A stretch of 64,000 bases of DNA from Marinomonas gallaica (GTDB taxonomy: Bacteria; Pseudomonadota; Gammaproteobacteria; Pseudomonadales; Marinomonadaceae). Both the position numbers and the translations under genes were made by a program. The stretch spans positions 1 to 64,000 of the forward strand of contig NZ_LTAX01000012.1 in NCBI RefSeq assembly GCF_001639745.1, in the 5' to 3' direction. Shown here one piece after another: positions 8,209 through 18,206 of the stretch (positions are counted from its first letter, which is position 1; every line of letters begins with the position of its first letter). The notes under the pieces are model-generated. The model was given only the letters and a program-made list of their open reading frames with translations. It searched no databases and was not told where the DNA came from.

Positions 8209-9321
8209 ATGCAATACGAAGAAGACAATCAGCTGTTTGCTGATTTATATCGCTGTATCACAGCGCCTTCTCATTGGGTTTCTGTTCTGGATCAGGTGAA
8301 AGCCCGTATGAACGTCGCCAGTGTCGTTGTTCAGGTAATCAAAAAACAATACAGCGGAACCGTTGACTTGGAATGGGAAGTACGGGATTCCTTTTCGCTT
8401 GAGCACTCAGCATTGCATGACAAGTGGGTGAATAATGCGGATAACCCAAGGTTATTGATAGAAGTTAACCAGCCCCTACAGGTGGTTCGTGATGTCGATG
8501 TGTTTGAAGAGGACTGTCCTGTTTTTCGAGGCTTCCAAAAACGACTGGCTCTAGCAGGGCTAGGCAAAGCCATTATGCTCGATATTGCGTTACCAAATGA
8601 TACCTTGTTGTCACTCATTGCCCATCGACATAGCCATGACGATCAACCTTATGATGCGGATGTTGAGCAATTTTTATATGCTTTGGCGCCGCATCTATCC
8701 CAAGCCTTAGAAATATCTCAAGCTTTCAAGAACAGCTTGTGCCAGCAACATTTGTTAGAGAGTATTGTCGACCATATTTCCATGGGGCTCTTATTGATTG
8801 ATGAAAAAGGCGGCGTTCTTTGGGGAAGTCAAACCGCTGAAAACATGATTCAAAGCAGTGCTGTTATGACATTGCATAACCAACATTTACGCTTTTTAAA
8901 TAGCAGTGTTAACCACTCATTCCGCGATATCTTATCTCGTTTCACAGATCAGTCCAGTGGCTTTGAGCGCCACATTTTGGTCGTTAGAGAAGAATGTACC
9001 AGCACCTTAGAAATTATGCTGACACCTTTCCACAATAAGGGCGAATTGCCTTATGCGTTGGTGTATTTGAAAGATATGCAATCCGCCACGTTAATCGATC
9101 CAAAAGAAGTACAAATACTATTCTCCTTAACCCCAGCAGAAGCGAATATCGCCGTGGCTTTAGCGGATGGGTTAACGTTGTCTGAGTATGCGGGAATTAA
9201 AGGTATCTCGATTGGTACGACGCGCATCCAGTTGAAAAGTGTGTTTGCTAAAATGGGCATTAATCGCCAAGCTGAGTTGGTCCGAAAACTGTATTCGTCA
9301 GTATCTATGCCAATACAATAG
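8209..9321 (+). CDS. LuxR-type HTH transcriptional regulator
   Basis: A 370-residue protein beginning at ATG 8209 behind GGGG. An in-frame GTG at 8203 is possible. A C-terminal LuxR/FixJ-type helix-turn-helix covers about the last 65 residues (LTPAEANIAVALADG, then a recognition helix near GISIGTTRIQLKSVF). The N-terminal 300 residues look like a PAS/GAF-type sensory region, with LLLIDEKGGVLWGSQTAENMI resembling a PAS core. There is no receiver aspartate motif, so it is not a classical response regulator. It lies downstream of the hydrolase operon but is separated by a terminator. Target and signal unknown. Confidence 0.75.
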   Translation: MQYEEDNQLFADLYRCITAPSHWVSVLDQVKARMNVASVVVQVIKKQYSGTVDLEWEVRDSFSLEHSALHDKWVNNADNPRLLIEVNQPLQVVRDVDVFEEDCPVFRGFQKRLALAGLGKAIMLDIALPNDTLLSLIAHRHSHDDQPYDADVEQFLYALAPHLSQALEISQAFKNSLCQQHLLESIVDHISMGLLLIDEKGGVLWGSQTAENMIQSSAVMTLHNQHLRFLNSSVNHSFRDILSRFTDQSSGFERHILVVREECTSTLEIMLTPFHNKGELPYALVYLKDMQSATLIDPKEVQILFSLTPAEANIAVALADGLTLSEYAGIKGISIGTTRIQLKSVFAKMGINRQAELVRKLYSSVSMPIQ

Positions 9322-9357
9322 CCGCCCATTTGACATGGAAAGAGCTGTTCGGGCGGC
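9321..9357. terminator. Weak hairpin between convergent genes
   Basis: GCCGCCC (9321-9327) pairs with GGGCGGC (9351-9357) across a 23-base loop, between the LuxR gene and the convergent oxidase gene. There is no T run, so this is only a possible terminator. Confidence 0.3.
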
Positions 9358-9390
9358 GTAACCTTGTCATTGATCAACCCTCTTTGATCG

Positions 9391-10746
9391 TTAGACGACT
9401 TCAATATACCCCATCAAGCCTGTTTTTAGATGCTCAATGACATGACAGTGATACATCCAACGGCCGGGGTTGTCGGCCACAAATGCGATGCGTGCGACTT
9501 CATTTTGCCCTAGTAATACCGTGTCAGTATGGAACGGTTCGATGGTTTGTTTGTTCGATTGTAATACCGTGAACGTATGGCCGTGTAGATGAATCGGATG
9601 GTGGTATTGGGTCAGATTAGACAACTCAAAGATATAACTTTTGCCACGTTCTAACGTCGCCAATGGCGCCGGGATATTATCGGCCGACATGCCGTCCCAT
9701 GGTGTGCGGTTGATGGTCCAAAACCGGTAGTTTACCTTGCCGTCTTTTTCGATAGGGTTGATCGATGCGTCCCATTCGAAGGCAAAGCGAATGACTTCGG
9801 CAGTGTCTAAGTCCGGTGCTTGGATTGGATTCAATGGCAGCCTTGGTAGCTCGCGGCGTTGCTTGTCCTCGCCAATGGTTTGAAAGGTCATCAAGACCTT
9901 ATTTTTATGGTACAAGGTGACCGTTTCACCCGCGTTGTTGGGCGCTATGAACCCTAAATCTAAACGCATGCCCGGCCCCATTAAGTGATGATCTAATGGA
10001 CGCGGCTTAGCAATCGGATTGCCGTCTATAGCGATAATGGTGAGATCCGTTTGCGGGCTGTTAATGTCGTAAGTGAGGGTGTTGTCGATATTGGCCAGAC
10101 GCGCGCGGATCGCGCCCCCAGCAGGAATGTAATAGGTCGGTGCGGTTTTACCGTTTACCGTCATCAAGCGCCCCGGCGTGCCCATACGAAAGGCATTGCG
10201 TGGCGTGGTCAATGCCGTAAACGAGCCATCGTCACGGATGTGCCAATTTTTAAGCCCCATCACCACGTCGGCATCAAATCCTGGATCTTCCGCTTCATCA
10301 ACGATAAATGCACCAACCAAGCCTTTACCCAGCTGCTCCACACTGTTCATATGCGGGTGATACCAAAATGTGCCAGCGTCAGGTGGCGTGAATTCATAAT
10401 CGAAGGTTTCCCCTGGCATAATGGGGGGTTGACTCAGAAAGGGAACGCCGTCCATTTCGATGGGAATACGCAAGCCATGCCAGTGGACCGTAGTGGGCTC
10501 ATCTAGCTGGTTGACCACGCGAATACGTACCGGCTGGTGCTGTTTAGCGCGAATAACTGGCGCAGGAAAGTGACCGTTAAAACACCAAGCAGGCGTATCA
10601 CCATTGGCGGCGATACGTACGTTAGCAGGTGCCACGATTAACTCATAATCAAATCCCAGACTGGGCGATGCGGCCAAGGTAATGGTTGGCGAACAGCCTA
10701 ATACTGCAAGCGCTGAACTGATTTTAAGAAACTGGCGACGATCCAC
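9391..10746 (-). CDS. Multicopper oxidase, Tat-exported
   Basis: A 451-residue laccase-like/CumA-type oxidase. It starts with a twin-arginine signal (DRRQFLK) and an alanine-rich stretch, so it is exported folded to the periplasm. All four copper-binding segments are visible: HWHG and WYHPH in the N-terminal cupredoxin domain, HPIHLHGH and YHCHVIEHLKTGLM in the C-terminal one. The type 1 and trinuclear copper sites are therefore complete and the enzyme should be active. The substrate (phenolics, Cu(I) or Mn) cannot be told. There is no methionine-rich insert as in CueO. Transcribed convergently with the LuxR regulator; about 225 bp of non-coding DNA precedes it. Confidence 0.88.
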   Translation of the reverse strand: MDRRQFLKISSALAVLGCSPTITLAASPSLGFDYELIVAPANVRIAANGDTPAWCFNGHFPAPVIRAKQHQPVRIRVVNQLDEPTTVHWHGLRIPIEMDGVPFLSQPPIMPGETFDYEFTPPDAGTFWYHPHMNSVEQLGKGLVGAFIVDEAEDPGFDADVVMGLKNWHIRDDGSFTALTTPRNAFRMGTPGRLMTVNGKTAPTYYIPAGGAIRARLANIDNTLTYDINSPQTDLTIIAIDGNPIAKPRPLDHHLMGPGMRLDLGFIAPNNAGETVTLYHKNKVLMTFQTIGEDKQRRELPRLPLNPIQAPDLDTAEVIRFAFEWDASINPIEKDGKVNYRFWTINRTPWDGMSADNIPAPLATLERGKSYIFELSNLTQYHHPIHLHGHTFTVLQSNKQTIEPFHTDTVLLGQNEVARIAFVADNPGRWMYHCHVIEHLKTGLMGYIEVV

Positions 10747-10972
10747 GGTGGGCTCCTTTTCTTGATAAGCATGGGATCATTTCACAAATGAAAATAACTC
10801 TCAATAAGTGTATTGTAGGGATCGTCAGAGTATTGATCTCTATACAGTGCTATTGTTGTGGCTCAGTAAAAACGACCTAATTTGGTGCAAATCTGGCGTG
10901 TTTTGTCCGACTGTTTAATGATGAACTCGGTAGAATCGAACCTTACTATGATCATTGGCGTTAGGAGGGCAC

Positions 10973-11569
10973 ATGGAATTCAATATAAAGCTTATTTTTA
11001 GTGGCATCGCCATCGCATTGGCGTTGATTGGCTTTGTGCCCTATATCGCCTTGATTTTACGGGGTAAGGTGAAACCTCACGTGTTTTCTTGGGTGATCTG
11101 GGGCATTACCACCACCGTGATCTTCTTTGCTCAGCTGGAAGCAGAAGGCGGCGTTGGTGCGTGGCCGATAGGATTGTCGGGCTTTGTGACTATTTTGATC
11201 GCCATATTGGCCTACTTAAAGCGCGGGGATGCCACCATTACTCGTGCCGACTGGGGATTCTTGCTCGCAGCGATCGCTTCGCTACCGCTTTGGTATGTTA
11301 CTGATGATCCACTGTGGACGGTTGTGATTCTAACGACAATCGACATGATCGGCTTTGGCCCGACCTTCCGTAAAGCCTACCACCGACCATTTGAAGACAG
11401 CCGTGTGTTCTTCATCATCATGATCCTACGTAACGCGTGCTCTGTCGTAGCGCTTGAAGCCTACTCCGTCACCACCGTATTGTTTCCGTTCTGTTTGGCG
11501 GTTGGCTTCTTGATATTGTTGATTATCTTGCAATATCGCCGAGTGGTATTGGCGCAGCAAGCGGTTTAA
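10973..11569 (+). CDS. Integral membrane protein with PQ-loop-like repeats
   Basis: A 198-residue protein. The ATG at 10973 is chosen because TAGGAGGG lies just before it; the frame also opens further upstream. About six membrane segments are predicted, arranged as two similar halves. Each half has the proline-bearing pattern of SemiSWEET/PQ-loop proteins (GFVPYIALILRGKVKPH in the first, GFGPTFRKAYHRPFED in the second). It may be a transporter for a small solute, but no function is established. Its last 47 bp overlap the 3' end of the convergent MocR gene. Confidence 0.6.
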   Translation: MEFNIKLIFSGIAIALALIGFVPYIALILRGKVKPHVFSWVIWGITTTVIFFAQLEAEGGVGAWPIGLSGFVTILIAILAYLKRGDATITRADWGFLLAAIASLPLWYVTDDPLWTVVILTTIDMIGFGPTFRKAYHRPFEDSRVFFIIMILRNACSVVALEAYSVTTVLFPFCLAVGFLILLIILQYRRVVLAQQAV

Positions 11570-12977
11570 CTTGATTGATGACCAACTGACACAGGTGCTT
11601 GAGTTGTGATGCTGCAGATTGGCTATCTATCTCAAGATAGAGCGGCCAACCGCAGTTAATCCGTAGACAATCATTGTAGTCTGGATGGGTGCTAAAGCAG
11701 CTACCACGGCGAATATCGATTCCCATCTTACCCAAGTCCTGCGCCAGTTGGTCGCTGTCTAAGTGCGGCACTCTGACCCATAATACTAACCCTCCTTGTG
11801 GCGCGCTGATTTGCGCTGATTCGGGTAAATGCTGACTCAGAAACTGTCGGTACTGATGGACTTGCGATTGCAAAATAGGCCGGATCTGATGGATATGGCG
11901 GCGGTAGTCCCCGCACAAAATAAACTCAGCAATGCACGCCTGCACCAAACTGTTAACGCCCATACTGGTTTGGCTGTGGTGATGTAAGAATGGCTCAAAG
12001 TAGCGGCCCGGTAAACACCACCCCAGTCTAAGGCCCGGTGCCAGTGTCTTGGAAATCGAACTGCACCACAGAATGTAACCTTCCTTATCCCAATATTTTG
12101 CTGGCAAGGGTTTGTCTTTGTGGTGGCTTAATTCGAAGTAGACATCGTCTTCAATGATCGGCATCTGATACTGCGCCGCCAGCTGCGCGATGGTTTGTTT
12201 TTGCTCCGTTGGCAGCGTGATACCCAGTGGGTTTAAGTGCGTGGTACTAAGTAGGGCAGCAGAAATTTTTTGCTCGGAAAAACAGGTCTCCAGTGCAATC
12301 AGGTCGATGCCGTCATGCGTGACGGGGATTTCAATAATACGTCGCTTCAACGTGGTCAAAAGATCCAGCAAACCACTAAAGCAAGGCGAGCACACCGCAA
12401 TCGTGTCACCTGGTTGGGTGACGCACTCCAACGCAATGCGAACTGAGTCTAAGCAGGAGTTAGTAATTACTAACTCCTGCGCAGTGAAGGCAAAATGGCT
12501 CTCTAAGAAGTGCTCCGACAAGGCTTGGCGTAAACTGGCCACGCCTTGCAACTCGGGATAGCTGAAAATCGTTTGGCTGGCACGCCGTGTCACGCGCTTG
12601 ATGGTACGGCTGAGTTCGACGTCGGGTAAGAGCGCCGGTGCAAGTAACGAAGTTCCGAGCGGTGTAAAGCCCGTTAATCCTGAGTTATAGCCTTGTTTGG
12701 GCGCGAATTGACAGGGATCTCGAGAGGTTAAACGAGGCTGTTTGAGTGTTGGAAACTCGGCGACTTCGCTGCGACTGGCAACAAAATAGCCGGCCTGCGG
12801 GCGTGCATAAATCCAGCCACCTTCTTGTAAGCAATCATAAGCTTTGCTGGCGGTGGTCAGGCTGACGCCTTGCTGTTGTGCAAGCTGACGTAGAGCAGGC
12901 AAACGAGAGCCAATAGGTAAGCGCTCACTTACAATGTCATCTATAAAGGTTTGAGCTAACGATTCGTACAGTGTCAT
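11523..12977 (-). CDS. MocR-family regulator (GntR HTH plus aminotransferase-like domain)
   Basis: A 484-residue protein from ATG 12977 (an in-frame GTG lies one codon earlier). GntR-type HTH at about residues 10-70 (LPALRQLAQQQGVSLTTASKAYD), then an aminotransferase I/II-like domain with IIEDDVYFEL and the lysine segment SSISKTLAPGLRLGW for PLP. It is divergent from an EamA-type exporter gene 132 bp away, a common arrangement in which the MocR protein controls the exporter. The 3' end overlaps the convergent membrane protein gene by 47 bp. Confidence 0.85.
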   Translation of the reverse strand: MTLYESLAQTFIDDIVSERLPIGSRLPALRQLAQQQGVSLTTASKAYDCLQEGGWIYARPQAGYFVASRSEVAEFPTLKQPRLTSRDPCQFAPKQGYNSGLTGFTPLGTSLLAPALLPDVELSRTIKRVTRRASQTIFSYPELQGVASLRQALSEHFLESHFAFTAQELVITNSCLDSVRIALECVTQPGDTIAVCSPCFSGLLDLLTTLKRRIIEIPVTHDGIDLIALETCFSEQKISAALLSTTHLNPLGITLPTEQKQTIAQLAAQYQMPIIEDDVYFELSHHKDKPLPAKYWDKEGYILWCSSISKTLAPGLRLGWCLPGRYFEPFLHHHSQTSMGVNSLVQACIAEFILCGDYRRHIHQIRPILQSQVHQYRQFLSQHLPESAQISAPQGGLVLWVRVPHLDSDQLAQDLGKMGIDIRRGSCFSTHPDYNDCLRINCGWPLYLEIDSQSAASQLKHLCQLVINQVKPLAAPIPLGDIAR

Positions 12978-13109
12978 CACGCTTACCTGTTCATTTTATA
13001 AATCGATCTTCTAAAATTGTACTCTTATTTTTATTAAAAATTGAATCTGCTATCTTTGCAAGTCTGTCGGCATACTCAGCGCTTACTAACCTGCAAAGAG
13101 GGCAAGGAC

Positions 13110-13994
13110 ATGACTAGACAAGATAGCCTGTTACTGGTGCTGCTGATGGCGCTTTGGGGCTTTAACTTCAGTGTGATTAAGCTCGGTGTGAACAACATCG
13201 ATCCATTTTTATTAACGGCATTACGCTTTAGCTTAGCGGTCTTACCATTGATCTTCTTCGTACGCCGGCCCAATGTTCCATGGCGTTACTTGATGGCCTA
13301 CGGACTGACCTTTGGCGTCGGCGTATGGGGGTTGACCACCTTGTCGGTCAGCGCAGGGTTAAGCAGCGGCTTAGCGTCGTTGCTGCTCGATATGAGCGTT
13401 ATCAGCAGTTTGTTAGTGGGTCGTTACTTACTCAAAGAACACGTGACCGTCAGCAAAGTACTGGGGTCGGTACTGGCATTGATCGGGTTGGGCTTAATCA
13501 TTTGGCATCAAGATGCCACCGTCACGCCGCTTGGCATAGCATTAGTACTGAGCGCATCGGTGTTTTGGAGCATCAATGGTTTGATCGTCAAACGCTCGGG
13601 AACGCGCGCCGTGTTCGCGTTTAATATCTGGGGCATGGCCTTCGCACCGATCCCACTGTTCGTTCTAGCGTTATGTGTCAGCGGCCCAAGTTCGGTGATG
13701 CAATCTATCGCCGACATCAACGGTTCGGTACTGTTCTCGGCCGCCTTCCAAGCCTACCCCACCACGCTGTTAGGGTACTGGTTCTGGAACAAAATGATCG
13801 TCAAATACTCCGTTTCCAGCGTCGCCCCGATGACACTGCTGGTCCCCGTCTTTGCCCTCATCGGCGGCTATATCTTCTTCGGAGAAAGTCTTGATGTGGT
13901 ACAAGCTATTGCTGCCGTCATCATCTTGCTAGGTGTCGCCGTAAGCGAAATTAAGTTACCAGCAAGAAGAGCTGTTATTGCTAAAGCGGGTTAA
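13110..13994 (+). CDS. EamA/DMT-family transporter
   Basis: A 294-residue inner-membrane protein with two five-helix EamA repeats (ten membrane segments), typical of RhtA/YedA-like metabolite or amino-acid exporters. The start is ATG 13110 (MTRQDSLLL), preceded by GCAAGGA. A frame opening at 13041 would add a non-hydrophobic N-terminus overlapping the promoter region. The divergent MocR gene is its probable regulator. Substrate unknown. Confidence 0.82.
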   Translation: MTRQDSLLLVLLMALWGFNFSVIKLGVNNIDPFLLTALRFSLAVLPLIFFVRRPNVPWRYLMAYGLTFGVGVWGLTTLSVSAGLSSGLASLLLDMSVISSLLVGRYLLKEHVTVSKVLGSVLALIGLGLIIWHQDATVTPLGIALVLSASVFWSINGLIVKRSGTRAVFAFNIWGMAFAPIPLFVLALCVSGPSSVMQSIADINGSVLFSAAFQAYPTTLLGYWFWNKMIVKYSVSSVAPMTLLVPVFALIGGYIFFGESLDVVQAIAAVIILLGVAVSEIKLPARRAVIAKAG

Positions 13995-14004
13995 GTAGAG
14001 CAGG

Positions 14005-14071
14005 GGTCCGATCCCGTATACATCAGGACTTGCGAGCTGCTCTTAGGATCAGACGTTAAAGGGATCTGACC
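14005..14071. repeat. REP-like imperfect inverted repeat
   Basis: An 11-bp stem with one mismatch (14005-14015 with 14061-14071, ends GGTC / GACC) encloses about 45 bp. A second overlapping pairing exists (AGAGCAG at 13997 with CTGCTCT at 14037), so alternative folds are possible. It lies between the convergent exporter and KAP genes. The GATCCC/GGGATC ends recall intergenic repeats seen in marine gammaproteobacteria, but no second copy is in this window. Confidence 0.45.
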
Positions 14072-15519
14072 TATGATTCATCAAAGTCTATAGTGTTAGA
14101 TCTAATTAAGTTAAGGATTTCATCTGGATTAGAAAGCATAGATACTTCAGGTTGTGATTTTAAATATTTAATTTGCCGAGCAAGCCCTTCTAAATCAGAC
14201 TCAAGAGGTAAAAGGGGTGATGTTGAGGAGTATTTTTGCTGATTCATTATTTTAGGTTCTTGCTGAATTATTTGGCTTATGGTCCCTCCTATATCTTGAA
14301 TAACCTGAAGCATTTTTAATGATTCATTTAATCGAAAATCATGAACTTTTTCTGATCCTGTGTATGCTTTCATCGCTCTCTGATTCACTGTGAACTTCTC
14401 AAGCTCAGGCGCTGTCGTGTAAAGAGCTTCGCCAAATACCAAGCCTGTTAGGGTAAATATTGAGAAAACTTTTTTGTCCAAGCCTCCTGATAACAAGAGG
14501 GAGTCAAGGTGAGAGCAAAGCTGCTTTACTCGGCGTAAAGGAAGATGATCTTTGTTCAGTCGACATATTAGGCTTACGGCATATTGAAGCTCTTCTGTTG
14601 AACCTATCTTTGGTAAAGTTAACAGCTTGTCAGTATCAACCTTTTCGAACATTCGCTGAGCTTTTATGAATTCAAAGTAATCCGGCTCAGGCAAAGTAAG
14701 CCTTTGCTCAAAAAATCGACTTAGGTATTCATGTGAGTCGAAATCTTGGCCATAGACGGCTTTGATGGAATGCTGAAGCTGTTTGGTATCGGTTGAGAAA
14801 ACAAACACAAAGTTCGGAACATCAAAGAGATGCTTAACGGTCTCTAACATCTCGATGGCGTAGGTCGGACGGCAACGGTCAAGCTCATCAATAAAAACAA
14901 AGACTTTCTGACCCTTATCATTTGGCTGTGCGATATCGACTAGCTTACCAACTTCATCTTTGAAGTTTTTGATGAATTGCTTGTGTCGTATATGGGCTCT
15001 CGTAGCTTCAAGGCCCAGCTCGCCAATATTTAAGTCAGATTCATACTTTTGAAGCTCAACACCTGACTTAGTAATTGCCTCAACTATACTGCCGATGCTA
15101 TCTGCGGCATCTTTGCCGAGGAATATACCAATTAAAGCTTTTGCGATAGCTGGTAAGGCGCTTTTTAATTGGACGAGAGCATTAGCTACTTTCTTTTCCT
15201 GCTCATGAAATTGAAGGTCGTTACATCGTCCTTCCAGTTGTTCTATGATCTCTGCAATAATGATTGTTAGTGGGTCATCCAGATAGTCTGATTCCCATGC
15301 ATCAATCTTGATACCAATATGGCCTCGTTCTTCAACCAGCAGCTTCCAGTTATCCACAAAGAAGGTCTTACCTGTGCCCCAAGCGCCATTTAGGTTGACA
15401 GGAAAGGCATGCTCTTTCGTATCTCTTGTGTTTAAGTATTGAGTGAAACGCACGGCGAGTTCTTTACGTTTAGTGCCTGTTGCGCATTTTTCAAAGGGGC
15501 TTGTCTTGTCAGAAAGCAT
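14071..15519 (-). CDS. KAP-family P-loop NTPase
   Basis: 482 residues from ATG 15519 behind TAGGGA; the frame is also open to a TTG at 15537. Walker A GAWGTGKT is at residues 45-52 and Walker B with the KAP-typical extension VFVFIDELDRCRP at about 207-219. An insert of about 140 residues lies between them, holding a hydrophobic stretch (ALPAIAKALIGIFLG), as in KAP NTPases that touch the membrane. KAP NTPases include the phage-exclusion protein PifA and several defence-linked proteins. This one stands alone, is more AT-rich than its neighbours and is bordered by REP-like DNA, suggesting horizontal arrival. A defence role is inference; no partner gene is present. Confidence 0.8.
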   Translation of the reverse strand: MLSDKTSPFEKCATGTKRKELAVRFTQYLNTRDTKEHAFPVNLNGAWGTGKTFFVDNWKLLVEERGHIGIKIDAWESDYLDDPLTIIIAEIIEQLEGRCNDLQFHEQEKKVANALVQLKSALPAIAKALIGIFLGKDAADSIGSIVEAITKSGVELQKYESDLNIGELGLEATRAHIRHKQFIKNFKDEVGKLVDIAQPNDKGQKVFVFIDELDRCRPTYAIEMLETVKHLFDVPNFVFVFSTDTKQLQHSIKAVYGQDFDSHEYLSRFFEQRLTLPEPDYFEFIKAQRMFEKVDTDKLLTLPKIGSTEELQYAVSLICRLNKDHLPLRRVKQLCSHLDSLLLSGGLDKKVFSIFTLTGLVFGEALYTTAPELEKFTVNQRAMKAYTGSEKVHDFRLNESLKMLQVIQDIGGTISQIIQQEPKIMNQQKYSSTSPLLPLESDLEGLARQIKYLKSQPEVSMLSNPDEILNLIRSNTIDFDES

Positions 15520-15539
15520 AATCGATATCCCTATCAAAT

Positions 15540-15783
15540 TAGAGTTTTCAATATGCTAACAGCAAATAAGATGCGCTTCCTGAAATTTAGCAGTACCCAT
15601 TAAGCTTAAACGCTGTGCCATGCATTTGATTGGCGCTGACGCGTCGAGGCTGAGGAATGAAGCAAGACAATGCGCAAGCCAATTGAATGGTATGGAATGG
15701 TGCCGCCAACGTCGTTGCTATAAGCCAACGCAGAAGAGTTAGCGTTTTATGCGTAATAGTGGTCACTATCGTAATGAAAGGAA
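15540..15783. other. Non-coding stretch with a degenerate inverted repeat
   Basis: No credible gene. A loose inverted repeat pairs CATTTGATTGGC (about 15632) with GCCAATTGAATG (about 15682), with further imperfect pairing outside. It may be an eroded mobile repeat or the upstream region of the KAP gene. Confidence 0.35.
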
Positions 15784-15785
15784 AA

Positions 15786-15808
15786 GCGGCTCTGCTGGGC
15801 AGAGCCGC
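15786..15808. terminator. Terminator behind frmA
   Basis: A 10-bp GC-rich stem with a three-base loop, seven T on the plus side and four T on the minus side. Placed 24 bp past the frmA stop, so it can end frmA transcripts and stop plus-strand read-through. Confidence 0.75.
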
Positions 15809-15831
15809 TTTTTTTACGTTTGCTTTAACAC

Positions 15832-16956
<1,125 letters not shown>

Positions 16957-17198
16957 CTAGACGCTTGATGTTAGGAGGCCGTTATCGACGATAAGGTATG
17001 ACTGGCATCTGGCCTTAACGTCGATCAACGACTCAGTGGGGCGTAGCTTAGTGCGTTGCACCTAGAATGATAATTAGGGTGTTTTGAAAATGACTTTTAC
17101 ATATATGCAACAATGATTGATTTCTCAGGTCCATGACTTTATTTCTTATAGCGTGCTAATCTCTCGCTCTTGTCTTTTATTGTTGATGGTGAGTAATA

Positions 17199-18089
17199 AT
17201 GTTTCATTGGGAAGGGATTGCCGAATTCGTCACGGTGGCAGACGAAGCCAGCTTCACTGCGGCCGCGAAGAGCTTAGATATTTCCACGGCGCAGGTCAGT
17301 CGTAAAATCACGGCACTGGAGCAGCGCCTCGGCACCAAACTGGTACTGCGTACCACGCGCCATGTGTCACTAACGGATGTGGGCGTTATTTATTACCAAC
17401 ATTGTAAACAGCTGTTAGAAGGCCTAGAGCAGGCCGATCAGGCCGTGATTAATATGTCGGGCGTGTTAACCGGCCATATTAAAATGACCGCTGCGATCAA
17501 CTATGGGGAAAAGGTTATTGCGCCACTGATCAATGACTTTATGGGGCAGCATGAGCAGCTCACCATTGATTTAGTATTAAGCAACGAGCGCTTTGACTTG
17601 ATTCGAGATGGCTTTGACCTGGCTATTCGACTTGGGAAGCTAGAAGACTCCAGTATGGTGGCGAAAAAGCTGGATACCCGTGTACAACACTTGTGTGCGG
17701 CGCCCGCTTATTTGGAAAAGTACGGTGTTCCTGAGCAGCTAGCGCAGCTACAACATCATAATTGCTTACTGGGGAGTACCGATTACTGGCGCTTTTGTCA
17801 TAATGGTAAGCATCACAAGTTGCATCCCAAAGGCTCGATCTCCTGCAATAATGGCAATGCCCTGCTGGATGCGACACTAAAAGGCATGGGTTTAGCGCAA
17901 CTGCCGGATTACTATGTGCAGCCGTATCTAGAATCAGGAGAACTGATAACGGTGTTAGATAAATATCGTGAGCCAGAAGATGGCATCTGGGCAGTATATC
18001 CCCAGCGTCAGTATCCTTCTCCCAAGGTCACGCGACTGGTGGAATTCCTACGGCAAGAAATTCCGAAAAGTCACATAAGCTGTAAATGA
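17199..18089 (+). CDS. LysR-type regulator divergent from frmA
   Basis: 296 residues. N-terminal winged HTH (SFTAAAKSLDISTAQVSRKI) and a LysR effector domain of the CrgA/DsdC-like subgroup that usually regulates a neighbouring oxidoreductase. Its start is 254 bp from the divergent frmA start, matching a regulator-target pair. Effector unknown. Confidence 0.82.
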   Translation: MFHWEGIAEFVTVADEASFTAAAKSLDISTAQVSRKITALEQRLGTKLVLRTTRHVSLTDVGVIYYQHCKQLLEGLEQADQAVINMSGVLTGHIKMTAAINYGEKVIAPLINDFMGQHEQLTIDLVLSNERFDLIRDGFDLAIRLGKLEDSSMVAKKLDTRVQHLCAAPAYLEKYGVPEQLAQLQHHNCLLGSTDYWRFCHNGKHHKLHPKGSISCNNGNALLDATLKGMGLAQLPDYYVQPYLESGELITVLDKYREPEDGIWAVYPQRQYPSPKVTRLVEFLRQEIPKSHISCK

Positions 18090-18152
18090 TTCATCCGTTC
18101 TAAGGCCGTCCATACGTGTTGTGATGAACGCTAACGTCAATCGCAGAGCCAT

Positions 18153-18181
18153 AAAAACGCCAGACACTGTCTGGCGTTTTT
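18153..18181. terminator. Bidirectional terminator
   Basis: A near-perfect AAAACGCCAGACA / TGTCTGGCGTTTT stem sits between the convergent LysR and MFS genes, with A and T runs on both sides. Confidence 0.85.
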
Positions 18182-18206
18182 ATGTCGAGGTTAATGCGGC
18201 AGTGCG

